This document shows positions 30,030 through 37,966 of a stretch of 64,000 bases of DNA, one piece after another. The first letter of the stretch is position 1; each line of letters opens with the position of its first letter. Both the position numbers and the translations under genes were made by a program. The notes beneath the pieces are model-generated. The model was not told the origin of the DNA, ran no database searches, and saw only the letters and a list, made by a program, of their open reading frames with translations. The DNA comes from Luteolibacter sp. LG18 (GTDB lineage: Bacteria; Verrucomicrobiota; Verrucomicrobiia; Verrucomicrobiales; Akkermansiaceae), in assembly GCF_036322585.1 (NCBI RefSeq), contig NZ_AP024600.1, forward strand, positions 3,782,001 to 3,846,000, written 5' to 3'.

Positions 30030-30092
30030 GTGAGGTGCGGGCGCGTTGTAAGGCTCCCCGACCCGGCTACGCAAGACGTTTTTATGGAAATG

Positions 30093-31040
30093 TTACTTTT
30101 TCGACGCGAGGCGGCGGATCAGCTCCACGAGCTGGCCGCAGATCGGGGTGAGCGGATCTTCATCGGCTTCCTCCGCGGCGCTTGAAGACACACGGACGGC
30201 TGGCAGACCCGCCTGGTACAGGGCATTGACGGGCATTTCGTCGTCGTGATCGGACGACAAGGTGCCGAAGGACGAGGGCACGATGGAAAGTACGTGATTC
30301 GTCGTATCTGGCGTCGAAATGCTCACGAACTGGCCGGCGGAGAAATTCCGGAGGACGAGGATGGAAGAGGTCGGCCCGGCCTCGCGGACCAAGGTCGTGA
30401 GTTTGTCGAGGCAGGCTTTTTCGCGGTCGGAAGCGGCCTTTCGGGAAGCTTCGTCGCCTTTTGGTCGATCAAAGGGAGCACTCCCGGACCGGGTTTCATT
30501 GCCGTGGGGCAGGAAGACGAAGTGGACGGTGGCGGGAAAGGACTGGCCTGCGATGGCCTGCGTGGCGGCAATCTGGGCGACCACGGCGGTGGCATCGCGG
30601 ATCTCGCCGGGGGAGGCGTCGGCCGGGGTATCGTAGGCGCACACCACCCACAGCGCGGGGGCGTTCTCGTCGGTGCCGCGCAGGTCCGCGTGGAGGATCG
30701 GCCACTGGGAGGGGCCGGGAATTTGTTTCACGGTGTAGCCGGTGTTCGAGGGGCCGATGTTGCCCTCGATCCACGAGACCGCGCGGGTGAGGCCGATGCC
30801 CTCGTTCACGGCGGGGTTCCGGGGGCCGATGACCTTGGCGAGCTTGTTGAGGTCGTCGGCGATGGACTTCGCGGACACGGCCTTGGCGAATTTCACGCTC
30901 TGCTTCCGCTCCTGATCCTTCTTCGCTTGGAAATACATCCAGATGCCGGCTCCGGCCGAAATCAACAGCCACGCCGGAACCAGCCACAGCAACACCACCA
31001 CCCAACGGCTCTTCTTCACCGGTTCCTGAACGTCCTCCAT
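30093..31040 (-). CDS. Membrane-anchored M28-like protein lacking canonical zinc ligands
   Basis: 315 residues. A short cytoplasmic N-terminus is followed by one membrane segment (residues ~13-36, VVVLLWLVPAWLLISAGAGIW) and an extracytoplasmic domain. The arrangement resembles M28 aminopeptidases: an N-terminal helix that reads like DDLNKLAKVIGPRN, then the strand ALWVVCAYDTPADASP and the helix DATAVVAQIAATQAI. In active M28 enzymes the strand ends in a His-x-Asp zinc motif and the helix begins with a conserved ligand Asp. Here the His position is Ala135 (A-Y-D137), and only D149 is kept. The later Glu-Glu ligand pair is not evident. It is therefore probably a pseudo-peptidase. Family assignment is by architecture and is moderately sure. 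Confidence 0.6.
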   Translation of the reverse strand: MEDVQEPVKKSRWVVVLLWLVPAWLLISAGAGIWMYFQAKKDQERKQSVKFAKAVSAKSIADDLNKLAKVIGPRNPAVNEGIGLTRAVSWIEGNIGPSNTGYTVKQIPGPSQWPILHADLRGTDENAPALWVVCAYDTPADASPGEIRDATAVVAQIAATQAIAGQSFPATVHFVFLPHGNETRSGSAPFDRPKGDEASRKAASDREKACLDKLTTLVREAGPTSSILVLRNFSAGQFVSISTPDTTNHVLSIVPSSFGTLSSDHDDEMPVNALYQAGLPAVRVSSSAAEEADEDPLTPICGQLVELIRRLASKK

Positions 31041-31096
31041 GCGCGTTTCTCGCCCCGGGCCCGCGACCCGGCAAGAGTGGAGGAGTGGGCGAATAA

Positions 31097-31144
31097 TTTA
31101 CCCGGATAAAAATGCTTGCGATCGGTAAATTATCCGGGTAAAAA
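31097..31144 (+). promoter_or_regulatory. Twin TTAyCCGGrTAA operators around a promoter
   Basis: TTTACCCGGATAA (31097-31109) is perfectly repeated in inverted form as TTATCCGGGTAAA (31130-31142). Each arm is itself a near-palindrome of the form TTAyCCGGrTAA. Between them lies TTGCGA (31116-31121), and TAAAAA (31139-31144) follows at a 17-base spacing, a plausible -35/-10 pair. A protein bound to both arms would block this promoter. The start codon of the DUF2239 gene is only 10 bases further on. The cognate regulator is not identified. Confidence 0.65.
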
Positions 31145-31154
31145 TCCGTGCAAG

Positions 31155-31727
31155 ATGATTGCGGAGAGTTTCACGGCGTTTTCAGGGACCCGGCGCATCG
31201 CCTCGGGGGATTTGCGGACGGTGGCCCTTGCGTTGAAGGGGCTGGACGAGCTGGCGGCACCACTGGTGTTCAACGACCGCACCGCGCGGCGGGTCGAATT
31301 GGATCTACGTGGCAGCGCGGAGGAAGTGCTGGAGCGGCTCGGGCCCATTGAACCTGTCCGCACCGGACCGGGTCGACCGAAGCTGGGAGTGGTGGCGCGG
31401 GAGGTGACCTTGCTGCCGCGTCATTGGGAATGGTTGGCGGCGCAGCCGGGCGGAGCCTCGGTGGCCCTGCGGAAACTGGTCGAGGTGGCTCGCCGGGCCA
31501 GCGCCGGTGCCGATGAACTCCGGGTCGCACGGGAGGCGGCCTACCGTTTCATGCATGAAGTGGCCGGGAACCTGCCGGGATATGAGGAGGCGACCCGGGC
31601 CTTGTTTGCCGGGGATCGGGACGCCTTTTCGGCTCACGTCTCGACCTGGCCGGAAGATGTGAGGGACTATGTCGGGAAGCTCGCGGAGGAGGGCTTTTCT
31701 CCATCGACGTCACCCATGGCTTCCTGA
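31155..31727 (+). CDS. DUF2239 family protein
   Basis: 190 residues. Family hallmarks run throughout: SFTAFSGTRRIASGDL at the start, RRVELDLRGSAEEVL, then GRPKLGVVAREVTLLPRHW and EWLAAQPGGASVALRKLVE, and finally YRFMHEVAGNLPGYEEATR with a WPEDVRDYVGKLA end. The family is widespread but uncharacterised. The basic central part and the GRPKLGV segment hint at nucleic acid or phosphate binding, but this is not established. The chosen ATG matches the family start; the upstream in-frame start would run through the operator. Expression is likely controlled by the twin palindromes directly upstream. Only 11 bases separate it from the DUF4145-like gene, so the two may be cotranscribed. Confidence 0.9.
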   Translation: MIAESFTAFSGTRRIASGDLRTVALALKGLDELAAPLVFNDRTARRVELDLRGSAEEVLERLGPIEPVRTGPGRPKLGVVAREVTLLPRHWEWLAAQPGGASVALRKLVEVARRASAGADELRVAREAAYRFMHEVAGNLPGYEEATRALFAGDRDAFSAHVSTWPEDVRDYVGKLAEEGFSPSTSPMAS

Positions 31728-31738
31728 TATGTAGCATC

Positions 31739-32449
31739 ATGCAAAAGATCGCATTGGAGGCGGTGCGCAGGTGGACGGTGTTTGAGGAGTATCATGTGCC
31801 GCAGGTGATCCGGCAGCGGTGCTCGCATTGCCCGGAGCGCACCTCCTTCGATTGTTCTTCCTGGGCGAAGGCGGGAGACCACTCCTGTCTCGTTGGCGTG
31901 ATGGCCTGCAATGCCTGCGGTCATCACGCGAAGGTATTCGTGATGGATCCCCACGACAAGGAGGCGGCTTATGCCGGGGCGGGGGAGATCCATTGCACGA
32001 TGGTGCTGTCGTCGAAGGATGATCCGAAGGAGTATCCGAACGCGCCGGCGCCAGTCCAGCGGGCCTATCATGACGGTGTGGATTGCCTGAACAGCGGGCT
32101 TTATTCCCCGGGCTCGGCCTCGTTCCGGCGCTTGCTGGAAGGGATTTGCCGGATGCCTTCGAAGTCATCGGATTCCGTGCGTCATCTCGCGGCTCAGATC
32201 GAGCACCTAGCGGAGCTCGACGAGTTCCGCCAGCCTTTGAAGAACCTGGCTCATTCGTTGCGGTTCGCCGGCAGCCTGGGGCCGCATTTCGATTCGGATG
32301 GCGAGCCCACCGGGGAGGCTTGCGGGTTGATCCGCCAGCTCTCGGAGCACCTGCTCGATTACTTCTACCGCATTCCCGCGTTGTCCGCGGCGCTGCTGGA
32401 GCTCGGAAAGAAAGAGGCGGAGGAAGTGCGGACTCCGATCCGAGCGTGA
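31739..32449 (+). CDS. DUF4145-like domain protein with N-terminal zinc ribbon
   Basis: 236 cytoplasmic residues. An N-terminal zinc ribbon is formed by C-x2-C in RCSHCPERTSFDC and a second C-x2-C in ACNACGHH. The C-terminal ~140 residues are helical and resemble the DUF4145 domain, which is common in restriction and other defence-associated proteins but also free-standing: APVQRAYHDGVDCLNSGLYS, FRRLLEGICR, LAAQIEHLAEL, and LIRQLSEHLLDYFYRIP. No restriction or methylase gene is nearby. It follows the DUF2239 gene by 11 bases and may share its operator-controlled promoter. Function is unknown. Confidence 0.65.
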   Translation: MQKIALEAVRRWTVFEEYHVPQVIRQRCSHCPERTSFDCSSWAKAGDHSCLVGVMACNACGHHAKVFVMDPHDKEAAYAGAGEIHCTMVLSSKDDPKEYPNAPAPVQRAYHDGVDCLNSGLYSPGSASFRRLLEGICRMPSKSSDSVRHLAAQIEHLAELDEFRQPLKNLAHSLRFAGSLGPHFDSDGEPTGEACGLIRQLSEHLLDYFYRIPALSAALLELGKKEAEEVRTPIRA

Positions 32450-32480
32450 GAGAGGTGGATTCCTCTATCTGCCGTGATCG

Positions 32481-32509
32481 TTGGTGTTTGTTCTAATGAA
32501 CAGTATTTT
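32481..32509 (+). promoter_or_regulatory. LexA (SOS) box within a promoter
   Basis: TGTTC-TAAT-GAACA at 32489-32502 is an exact match to the LexA-binding consensus established for Verrucomicrobia (TGTTC-N4-GAACA). It lies in the spacer between TTGGTG (32481-32486) and TATTTT (32504-32509), which are 17 bases apart. This is the position expected for repression. The downstream gene is the ribbon-helix-helix protein, whose start is 73 bases past the -10. Confidence 0.72.
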
Positions 32510-32581
32510 GCTTGCCCGGAAGGAGGGGAATGGATACTTCCTCTCTTCACAAACTACACGGTTCTAAAGTATCCATCGGCC

Positions 32582-32929
32582 ATGTCAGGGTTCTCACGGG
32601 TCTCTCTCTACATTTCGAATGATGAAAAACGCATCCTGGATGCGACGGCGTCGCGGCTGGGGATTTCGCGTTCCGAGGTGATCCGGCATCTGGCGCTGTA
32701 TCACGGTCTGTGCGGGGGAGACTTTCCGCTCACTGCTCGCATCTTGGCCCTGCCGGTGAAGGATCGGGAGCGGGTCATCCAGGAGATCCGCGAGCGCGCC
32801 GAATCCGGGGACCCCGCCAAGCCGCAGTCTTTCCGCCAGTGGGTGAAGGAGACGGTCGGCAACGACGATTCCGAATCGATCGAAAAGGGCGCGGAATCGC
32901 TGCTGCGGAAGCTGCTGAATGGGGCGTGA
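32582..32929 (+). CDS. Ribbon-helix-helix (CopG/MetJ-like) DNA-binding protein behind a LexA box
   Basis: 115 residues. The N-terminus FSRVSLYISNDEKRILDATASR followed by LGISRSEVIRHLA is a ribbon-helix-helix fold: a short strand with alternating residues that contacts DNA, then two helices joined by a turn. The C-terminal ~60 residues are charged and helical, with VKDRERVIQEIRERAESGD and a W (FRQWVKETVG), likely for oligomerisation or partner binding. I chose the ATG at 32582 because the upstream in-frame stretch contains the promoter. A 10-bp inverted repeat ATGGATACTT/AAGTATCCAT (32530-32539 and 32567-32576) lies in the leader just before the start and could be an autoregulatory operator. 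The protein may be an antitoxin-like or stand-alone repressor. No toxin gene is adjacent. Confidence 0.75.
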   Translation: MSGFSRVSLYISNDEKRILDATASRLGISRSEVIRHLALYHGLCGGDFPLTARILALPVKDRERVIQEIRERAESGDPAKPQSFRQWVKETVGNDDSESIEKGAESLLRKLLNGA

Positions 32930-32955
32930 GGGCCGGATGGGAAGAGTGGTAATCG

Positions 32956-33090
32956 AGGAGTGGCGGATTTCGATCCGCCATGCTGGGGAGGAGTTGCATC
33001 GCCTCGCGGCTACCGGACGCTGGAAGGCTCCGTGTGTGAGGAAGCGAAGAGGGACTTTAGGGACATGGCTCCTCGAAAGGAGCCACTCCT
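32956..33090. repeat. Inverted pair of REP-like hairpins (family 2)
   Basis: AGGAG-TGGCGGAT-TTCG-ATCCGCCA-TG (from 32956, perfect 8-bp stem) recurs in opposite orientation at 33066-33090 as AGGAG-TGGCTCCT-TTCG-AGGAGCCA-TG read on the minus strand. The flanks AGGAG and ATG, the TGGC/GCCA base and the TTCG tetraloop are conserved while the inner stem differs. That is the signature of a mobile REP family with compensatory changes. The pair fills the gap between two convergent genes. Confidence 0.65.
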
Positions 33091-33108
33091 TGAGGCGGGA
33101 GCCCCGCG

Positions 33109-34260
33109 TTACTCTCCAAGGGCCAGTCTGGCGGCGGCGCGGGCACGGGCCGCTTCGTCGGCCACCTCGTTCACCGAAAGCTCCAGCACATGGAACCGCG
33201 CGCCGAGGTGGGCGGGGTGGACAAGGGTCTGGAATTGGCGGATCGCTGCCGGGTCCGGGTGTTGCTCAAGATGGCGGAGCCAGGTGCCCGCCTGCCGGGT
33301 CAGCCAGCTTCCCTGGTCACGGAAATCGGTCGGGACGATCCCAAGGGAAAGGGCGGCCTCGGCCACGGCGGTGAAGTCGACATGGGCGGTGATGTCGCGC
33401 TCGCCGGGCGAATCCAGCGGATCATCACCGGCGCGATGCCGGGTGAAGGTCCGCAGCGTGCCGGCGGTGCGCTCCGGAAGCAGATATTCCGGGCGGGCGA
33501 ATCCGTAGTCGATCCACAGCATCAGGCCGCGTTCCAAGGTGGGAGCAAGGGAGGCGAGCAGGTCCCGGTAGCCGGTGCGGGTTTCGGTACGATACCCAGA
33601 GGGTAGCGGCACCGACGGCTGAGGAGATGGTCCGTCCCAGCGGATGTTGAAATTCCATTGGAAATGACCGTTTGATGCATCAATCCGGCCCTCCCACCAA
33701 AAGGCTTCCCGCCATTCCAAGACGTGGCAGGGCAGGGCATCGAGGAGTTCGTTTCCGAAAATGATGCCGGGCAGGGGGGCGAGCTCCGCGGGAGAGGCGA
33801 CGGATTGAAAGCGGTCTCCGTAATCGGAAAGGCGCTCGGTCTGTGCAGCGGCGAGCGACGGCAGTTGCTCCAGAATGGCGTAGGTCAGTCCCGCGAAGGC
33901 GGTCGGGGAGGAGGCGGCGAGGGTTTCGAGGATGTCCCGTGCCAGCGTGCCATCATGAGCCCCCATTTCCAGGATCCGCCAGCGGGCGGGTTCCCCGGCT
34001 CCGGTCCACCAATCGGCGAAACGCCGGGCAAGGAGCTGGCCGAAGGCCGGGCCGACGCTCACGCTGGTGAAGAAATCCCCCTTTCGCCCCACTTGGCGGG
34101 TTCCGCGGGCGTAGTAGCCGCGGGTGGGGTCGTAGAGGGCGGCGGCCATGAAGCGGTCGAACGGCATCGGGCCGTGGCGGGCAATCTCCGCCGCGAGGTC
34201 ATCCGCCAAAGTGGGGGTTGCCGAGCTTCCGGGGGCCGGGTATGGATTGGGGACGGTCAC
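33109..34260 (-). CDS. SAM-dependent methyltransferase, MidA/NDUFAF7 family
   Basis: 383 residues starting with GTG. The family signature is clear: FDRFMAAALYDPTRGYYA, then GRKGDFFTSVSVGPAFGQLLA, a SAM-binding segment RILEMGAHDGTLARDIL, YAILEQLPSL, and GIIFGNELLDALPCHVLEW. MidA proteins are Rossmann-fold methyltransferases. The human homologue NDUFAF7 dimethylates an arginine of a complex I subunit; the bacterial substrate is not firmly known. The glycine-rich loop reads EMGAHDGTL rather than the commoner ExGxGxG, a substitution seen in this family. It is divergent from the PBP gene with only 36 bases between the starts, so the two promoters must overlap. Confidence 0.9.
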   Translation of the reverse strand: MTVPNPYPAPGSSATPTLADDLAAEIARHGPMPFDRFMAAALYDPTRGYYARGTRQVGRKGDFFTSVSVGPAFGQLLARRFADWWTGAGEPARWRILEMGAHDGTLARDILETLAASSPTAFAGLTYAILEQLPSLAAAQTERLSDYGDRFQSVASPAELAPLPGIIFGNELLDALPCHVLEWREAFWWEGRIDASNGHFQWNFNIRWDGPSPQPSVPLPSGYRTETRTGYRDLLASLAPTLERGLMLWIDYGFARPEYLLPERTAGTLRTFTRHRAGDDPLDSPGERDITAHVDFTAVAEAALSLGIVPTDFRDQGSWLTRQAGTWLRHLEQHPDPAAIRQFQTLVHPAHLGARFHVLELSVNEVADEAARARAAARLALGE

Positions 34261-34296
34261 TGGCGACAGGCCCCGTTCTCACTTTCCGGAACCCGC

Positions 34297-36729
34297 ATGG
34301 CAACACGAGACACGAATATCCGCAAGACCGGGCGCAAACGCCGTTTCTACAAGAAGAAGCGGTTTTGGTTCGGTCTGCTGCTGTTCGGGCTCTTGCTTGC
34401 CGTCGGCGGGGCCGCGGTGTTTTGGGAGTATTCCCGTCCTTACCGCGAGCACGCCGAGACGTACGATCTTTCGAAGATCAACTACATCGAGGTGCCGAGC
34501 GTGATTCTGGACCGGAATGACAAGGAGATCGGGCGCATCTTCGTCCAGAACCGCAGTGTCATCCCGTATGCGAAGATCCCGCCGAAGCTGATCAACACGC
34601 TGATCGCCGGGGAGGACTCCCGCTATTGGACCCACGATGGGGTCGACTACATCGGCATCTGCCGCGCCGCGTTTTTCAATAAAGTGACCGGCCGCGAGAG
34701 CCAGGGGGCCAGCACCCTGACCCAGCAGCTTGCGCGCAATGCCTATGATCTCAAGGACGAGGCGCTCCGGAACAAGCAGACGAAATACGAGCGCAAGCTG
34801 ATCGAGGTCTTCCTCGCCCGGCGCATCAACAAGGTCTACAAGAAGGAAGAGGTGCTCGAGTTTTACCTCAACCGCATCTACTTCGGCAGCGGCTTCCACG
34901 GCATCCGCTCGGCCTCGCTCGGGTATTTCGGCAAGGAGCCCGAGGATCTCACCACGGAGGAATGCGCCTCGATCGTGGGCCTGATCAAGAACCCCACCGG
35001 CCTGTCCCCGCTGAACAACCTGGCGGAGAACACCCGTTCCCGGAACAACGTCCTGGAGCGGATGAAGGTGGAAGGCTTCATCGACGCCAACGAGCTGGCG
35101 CGCCTGAAACTCCAGCCGGTGAAGCTTAATCCGAAGCCTCTGCAGCGCGGCACCTCCCACCTCTACGAGCGGGTGGCGGACGAGATCCGCGAGGAGCTGG
35201 GGGACGATGCCCTGGCGGCGGGCGGCTACCGTATCCACACCACCATTCTCTCGGAAGCCCAGAACGCGGCCCAGGAAGCGCTGGGCAAGACGCTGGCTGC
35301 GGCCGAGGCGCGGCCGGGGTATGCGAATCCAAAGTACGTGGACTACCGTAAATCCTCCGGAAAGCCCGCGGAGTATCTCCAGGGGGCGGTGTTGATGATT
35401 GATCACCGCACCGGCGGGGTGCTCGCCCACGTGGGGGGGCGCGATTACGCGCAGGTGCCGTTCGACTTCATCGAAATGGGCCGCCGGCCGCTGGGTACGG
35501 CATTCTTCCCGTTCATCTACGCCGCCGGATTGTCGGGCGGACTGACTCCGGCGACCACCGTGGCGGACGAGGCGATGGACAATCGCTCGGTGATGGTGGG
35601 CGGTCGCGAGGGCATCCTCGGCGAGTGGGGCATGGAGATTGCCTCCCCCACCTACGAGGGTATGATCCCGGCCCGCCGCGCGTTGGAGCAGTCGAAGATC
35701 GCGGCGACGGTGCGGTTCGGCCAGCAGGCCGGCCTCCAGCGGGTGATCGACACCGCCGCGGCCATGGGCTTGCCCGCCAAGGGTGTGGAGGCCCTGCCGC
35801 GCCTGTGCGTGGGATGGGACAGCTTTTCGATGAAGGAAGCGCTCCGCGCGATCGCCACCTTTGGCCGTGGTGGCGTGCCGGGGCCGGCGTCCGTGCACTA
35901 CGTGGAGAGCGTGGAATCGCTGAAGGGAGAGACCGTTTACCGCCGCTCCTCCGGGACGAAGGAAAGCGCCCCGGCGATTGACTCGGCCACGGCCTTCCAG
36001 GTGCACTCGATGCTCGCCGGATCGCTCGCCCGCGGCAGTTCGAAGGGCGCGCTCGACGGCCTGATCGAGCGTCCGTTCCTCGGTGGCGGCAAGGGCGGCA
36101 CGACCGCGGATTTCCAGGACACCTGGTTCCTCGGCTACAACAGCCGGATCTCCTGCGGGGTGTGGACGGGCTTCCTTCAGAACAACGGTCGGCCGATCTA
36201 TGACGGTGCCTTCAGCCGCGATCTCGCGATGCCGGTGTGGCAGGCGGTGATGAACGCGGCCGCTCCCTCCTTCGGCGGGGAAGAACTCAAGGCTCCGTCC
36301 AATGTGGTGGAGGTGCCGGTGTGCCGTGTCTCCGGCCAGCGCGCCACCGACTTCTGCTATGAAATGGCGGAGGATCCGGCCACGAAGCAGGTGCGCTCCC
36401 GCAGCGCCACCTTCTACGAGTATTTCCGAAAGGGTACCGAGAACCTGCCGTTCTGCCACGTGCATTCCGGCGCCGATGGAGCCACCTCCGGCGGCGGACT
36501 GGCGCTGAACAGCGTGCAGGCCATGGACGTGATCCCGATCCGGCCGAAGGCTCCCTCGCTGCTGGGGGATGATCCCTACCACTCCGAGCAGCCGGACACC
36601 ACGCCGGTGAGTGGGGACGGGGCGTTCTTCCGCCGCCGCACCAACGTGCTCGACAGCCTGGATCTCAAGGACAACGAGGAGAAGATCAAACTCCAGCGCC
36701 CCGGCAAGCTGCCGATCCAGGGAGATTGA
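34297..36729 (+). CDS. Class A penicillin-binding protein (PBP1a-like) with degenerate transpeptidase motifs
   Basis: 810 residues. Cytoplasmic basic N-terminus, one membrane segment (~27-48), then a glycosyltransferase-51 domain (~65-260) that looks active: E106-DSRYWTHDG with the catalytic Glu, GASTLTQQLARN, and KYERKLIEVFLARRI. It should polymerise lipid II into glycan strands. The transpeptidase domain (~300-680) keeps the fold, with VGGRDYAQVPFDF and DFQDTWFLGYNSRISCGVW. However, the SxxK motif reads T401-AF-F404 (LGTAFFPF), SxN reads S466-K-I468, and KTG reads K599-G-G601. All three catalytic motifs are changed, so peptide cross-linking is unlikely. A long C-terminal tail (~90 residues) follows. 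Start chosen because the upstream frame runs through the divergent gene. Confidence 0.9.
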   Translation: MATRDTNIRKTGRKRRFYKKKRFWFGLLLFGLLLAVGGAAVFWEYSRPYREHAETYDLSKINYIEVPSVILDRNDKEIGRIFVQNRSVIPYAKIPPKLINTLIAGEDSRYWTHDGVDYIGICRAAFFNKVTGRESQGASTLTQQLARNAYDLKDEALRNKQTKYERKLIEVFLARRINKVYKKEEVLEFYLNRIYFGSGFHGIRSASLGYFGKEPEDLTTEECASIVGLIKNPTGLSPLNNLAENTRSRNNVLERMKVEGFIDANELARLKLQPVKLNPKPLQRGTSHLYERVADEIREELGDDALAAGGYRIHTTILSEAQNAAQEALGKTLAAAEARPGYANPKYVDYRKSSGKPAEYLQGAVLMIDHRTGGVLAHVGGRDYAQVPFDFIEMGRRPLGTAFFPFIYAAGLSGGLTPATTVADEAMDNRSVMVGGREGILGEWGMEIASPTYEGMIPARRALEQSKIAATVRFGQQAGLQRVIDTAAAMGLPAKGVEALPRLCVGWDSFSMKEALRAIATFGRGGVPGPASVHYVESVESLKGETVYRRSSGTKESAPAIDSATAFQVHSMLAGSLARGSSKGALDGLIERPFLGGGKGGTTADFQDTWFLGYNSRISCGVWTGFLQNNGRPIYDGAFSRDLAMPVWQAVMNAAAPSFGGEELKAPSNVVEVPVCRVSGQRATDFCYEMAEDPATKQVRSRSATFYEYFRKGTENLPFCHVHSGADGATSGGGLALNSVQAMDVIPIRPKAPSLLGDDPYHSEQPDTTPVSGDGAFFRRRTNVLDSLDLKDNEEKIKLQRPGKLPIQGD

Positions 36730-36808
36730 ACGCAAATGACCTTGTGACACCGTGTATTTGGCGGTGCCGGGGCTTGCGTGGGCGGGACGCGGCGGCCATC
36801 GTTCGCGC

Positions 36809-37966
36809 GTGGCGGAGATTCCGGAAAGCAGCACGCGGCGGTGGAGCGGATATGTATGTCCGGACTGCCGGTTTGTGTTCCGGGTGCCTCGCGGCCACGA
36901 TGGTATTGGCTTGGTGTGTCCATCCTGCCGGAGGATGTTGAAGCTTCCGGTGGCGGGTGAGGTGCTGCCTCCGCTGGTGGCGGAAACGCCGGTGATTCAG
37001 CCCTCGCCGGAGGGAGATGCTGTTCCCGTGGAAGGTGCTCCTCGCCACCACGGGCGACGCCGTCATCGTGGAGGGCATGATTCATCCCGGCCCTCTTGGG
37101 AAAAGGAACAGGGCCGTCGTTCGGCTGGCTCCGACAGACTGCTGGTCGGCGGCATCGTTGCTCTCCTGCTGGTTGTGAGCGCGGGATCCTTGTTGTTCCT
37201 GCGGACGAAACCCCAGGCAGCTCCTGTCGCTTATCTACCATCGGTGGTGCCTGGCACGGAGGCCACCCCACCGGAGGTGAAAAAAACGCCCGTGCCCCCC
37301 CAGGACCTTCCCCGGCGGGATGACCCGAAGAGCGTGCTGGAGGTCGTCGAGCCGATGGCGAAGTCATTTCTGACTGCCGTGCGGGTGGAGGACATCCTTC
37401 CGCTCATTGATCACCGTTCGGTGAGCGAGCCTCGCCTGAAACAGCGGTGGCCCTCCGGAAGGGTTGTGCCGCAGGGACTGTCGTCGTTCGCGGAGGACGG
37501 CAATGTCAACCTGACAGACAGCCAGGCGGTGATCCTCGCGGTGACCTCGGACTTCAAACCGAGGCCCATGTATTTCGTGAGGGTGGCCGGGAGCTGGAAG
37601 ATCGATTGGGAAGCCTGGACGGGATGGTCCGAGATGCCATGGGGCGATTTCACGGCCCGCAAGCCGGTGGAGTCGGCCCGCTTCCGGGTGATGGCCACGG
37701 AGAGCAACTACTATAACTTTGGTTTCACCGACGAGAAGAAGTGGCGGGTGATCCGCCTGGAGTCTCCCGACGAACAATATCACCTCTACGGCTACCTCGA
37801 GCGTGGTTCCGAACTGGACCACGCCCTCGACTTCACCGACAAGCCGCGCGGCCTCCAATTGATCCTCGATCTGAGTTTCCCGCCCGGAGCGGCGGCGGAC
37901 CAGGTCCTGGTCCGGAAGGTCGTCTCCACCGGCTGGGTGGACCCGGACACCAAGGGCAAACCATGA
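36809..37966 (+). CDS. Zinc-ribbon single-pass membrane protein
   Basis: 385 residues. An N-terminal zinc ribbon has C17-x2-C20 (YVCPDC) and C37-x2-C40 (VCPSC). After a basic, disordered linker (GRRRHRGGH) comes one membrane segment at ~111-131 and an exported domain of ~240 residues with several Trp (VAGSWKIDWEAWTGWSEMPW) and a C-terminal beta part. I recognise no named family. The GTG start at 36809 was preferred to one 57 bases upstream, because the extra residues are low complexity and the ribbon then begins near the N-terminus. Its stop overlaps the next start as ATGA, implying translational coupling. Confidence 0.65.
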   Translation: MAEIPESSTRRWSGYVCPDCRFVFRVPRGHDGIGLVCPSCRRMLKLPVAGEVLPPLVAETPVIQPSPEGDAVPVEGAPRHHGRRRHRGGHDSSRPSWEKEQGRRSAGSDRLLVGGIVALLLVVSAGSLLFLRTKPQAAPVAYLPSVVPGTEATPPEVKKTPVPPQDLPRRDDPKSVLEVVEPMAKSFLTAVRVEDILPLIDHRSVSEPRLKQRWPSGRVVPQGLSSFAEDGNVNLTDSQAVILAVTSDFKPRPMYFVRVAGSWKIDWEAWTGWSEMPWGDFTARKPVESARFRVMATESNYYNFGFTDEKKWRVIRLESPDEQYHLYGYLERGSELDHALDFTDKPRGLQLILDLSFPPGAAADQVLVRKVVSTGWVDPDTKGKP

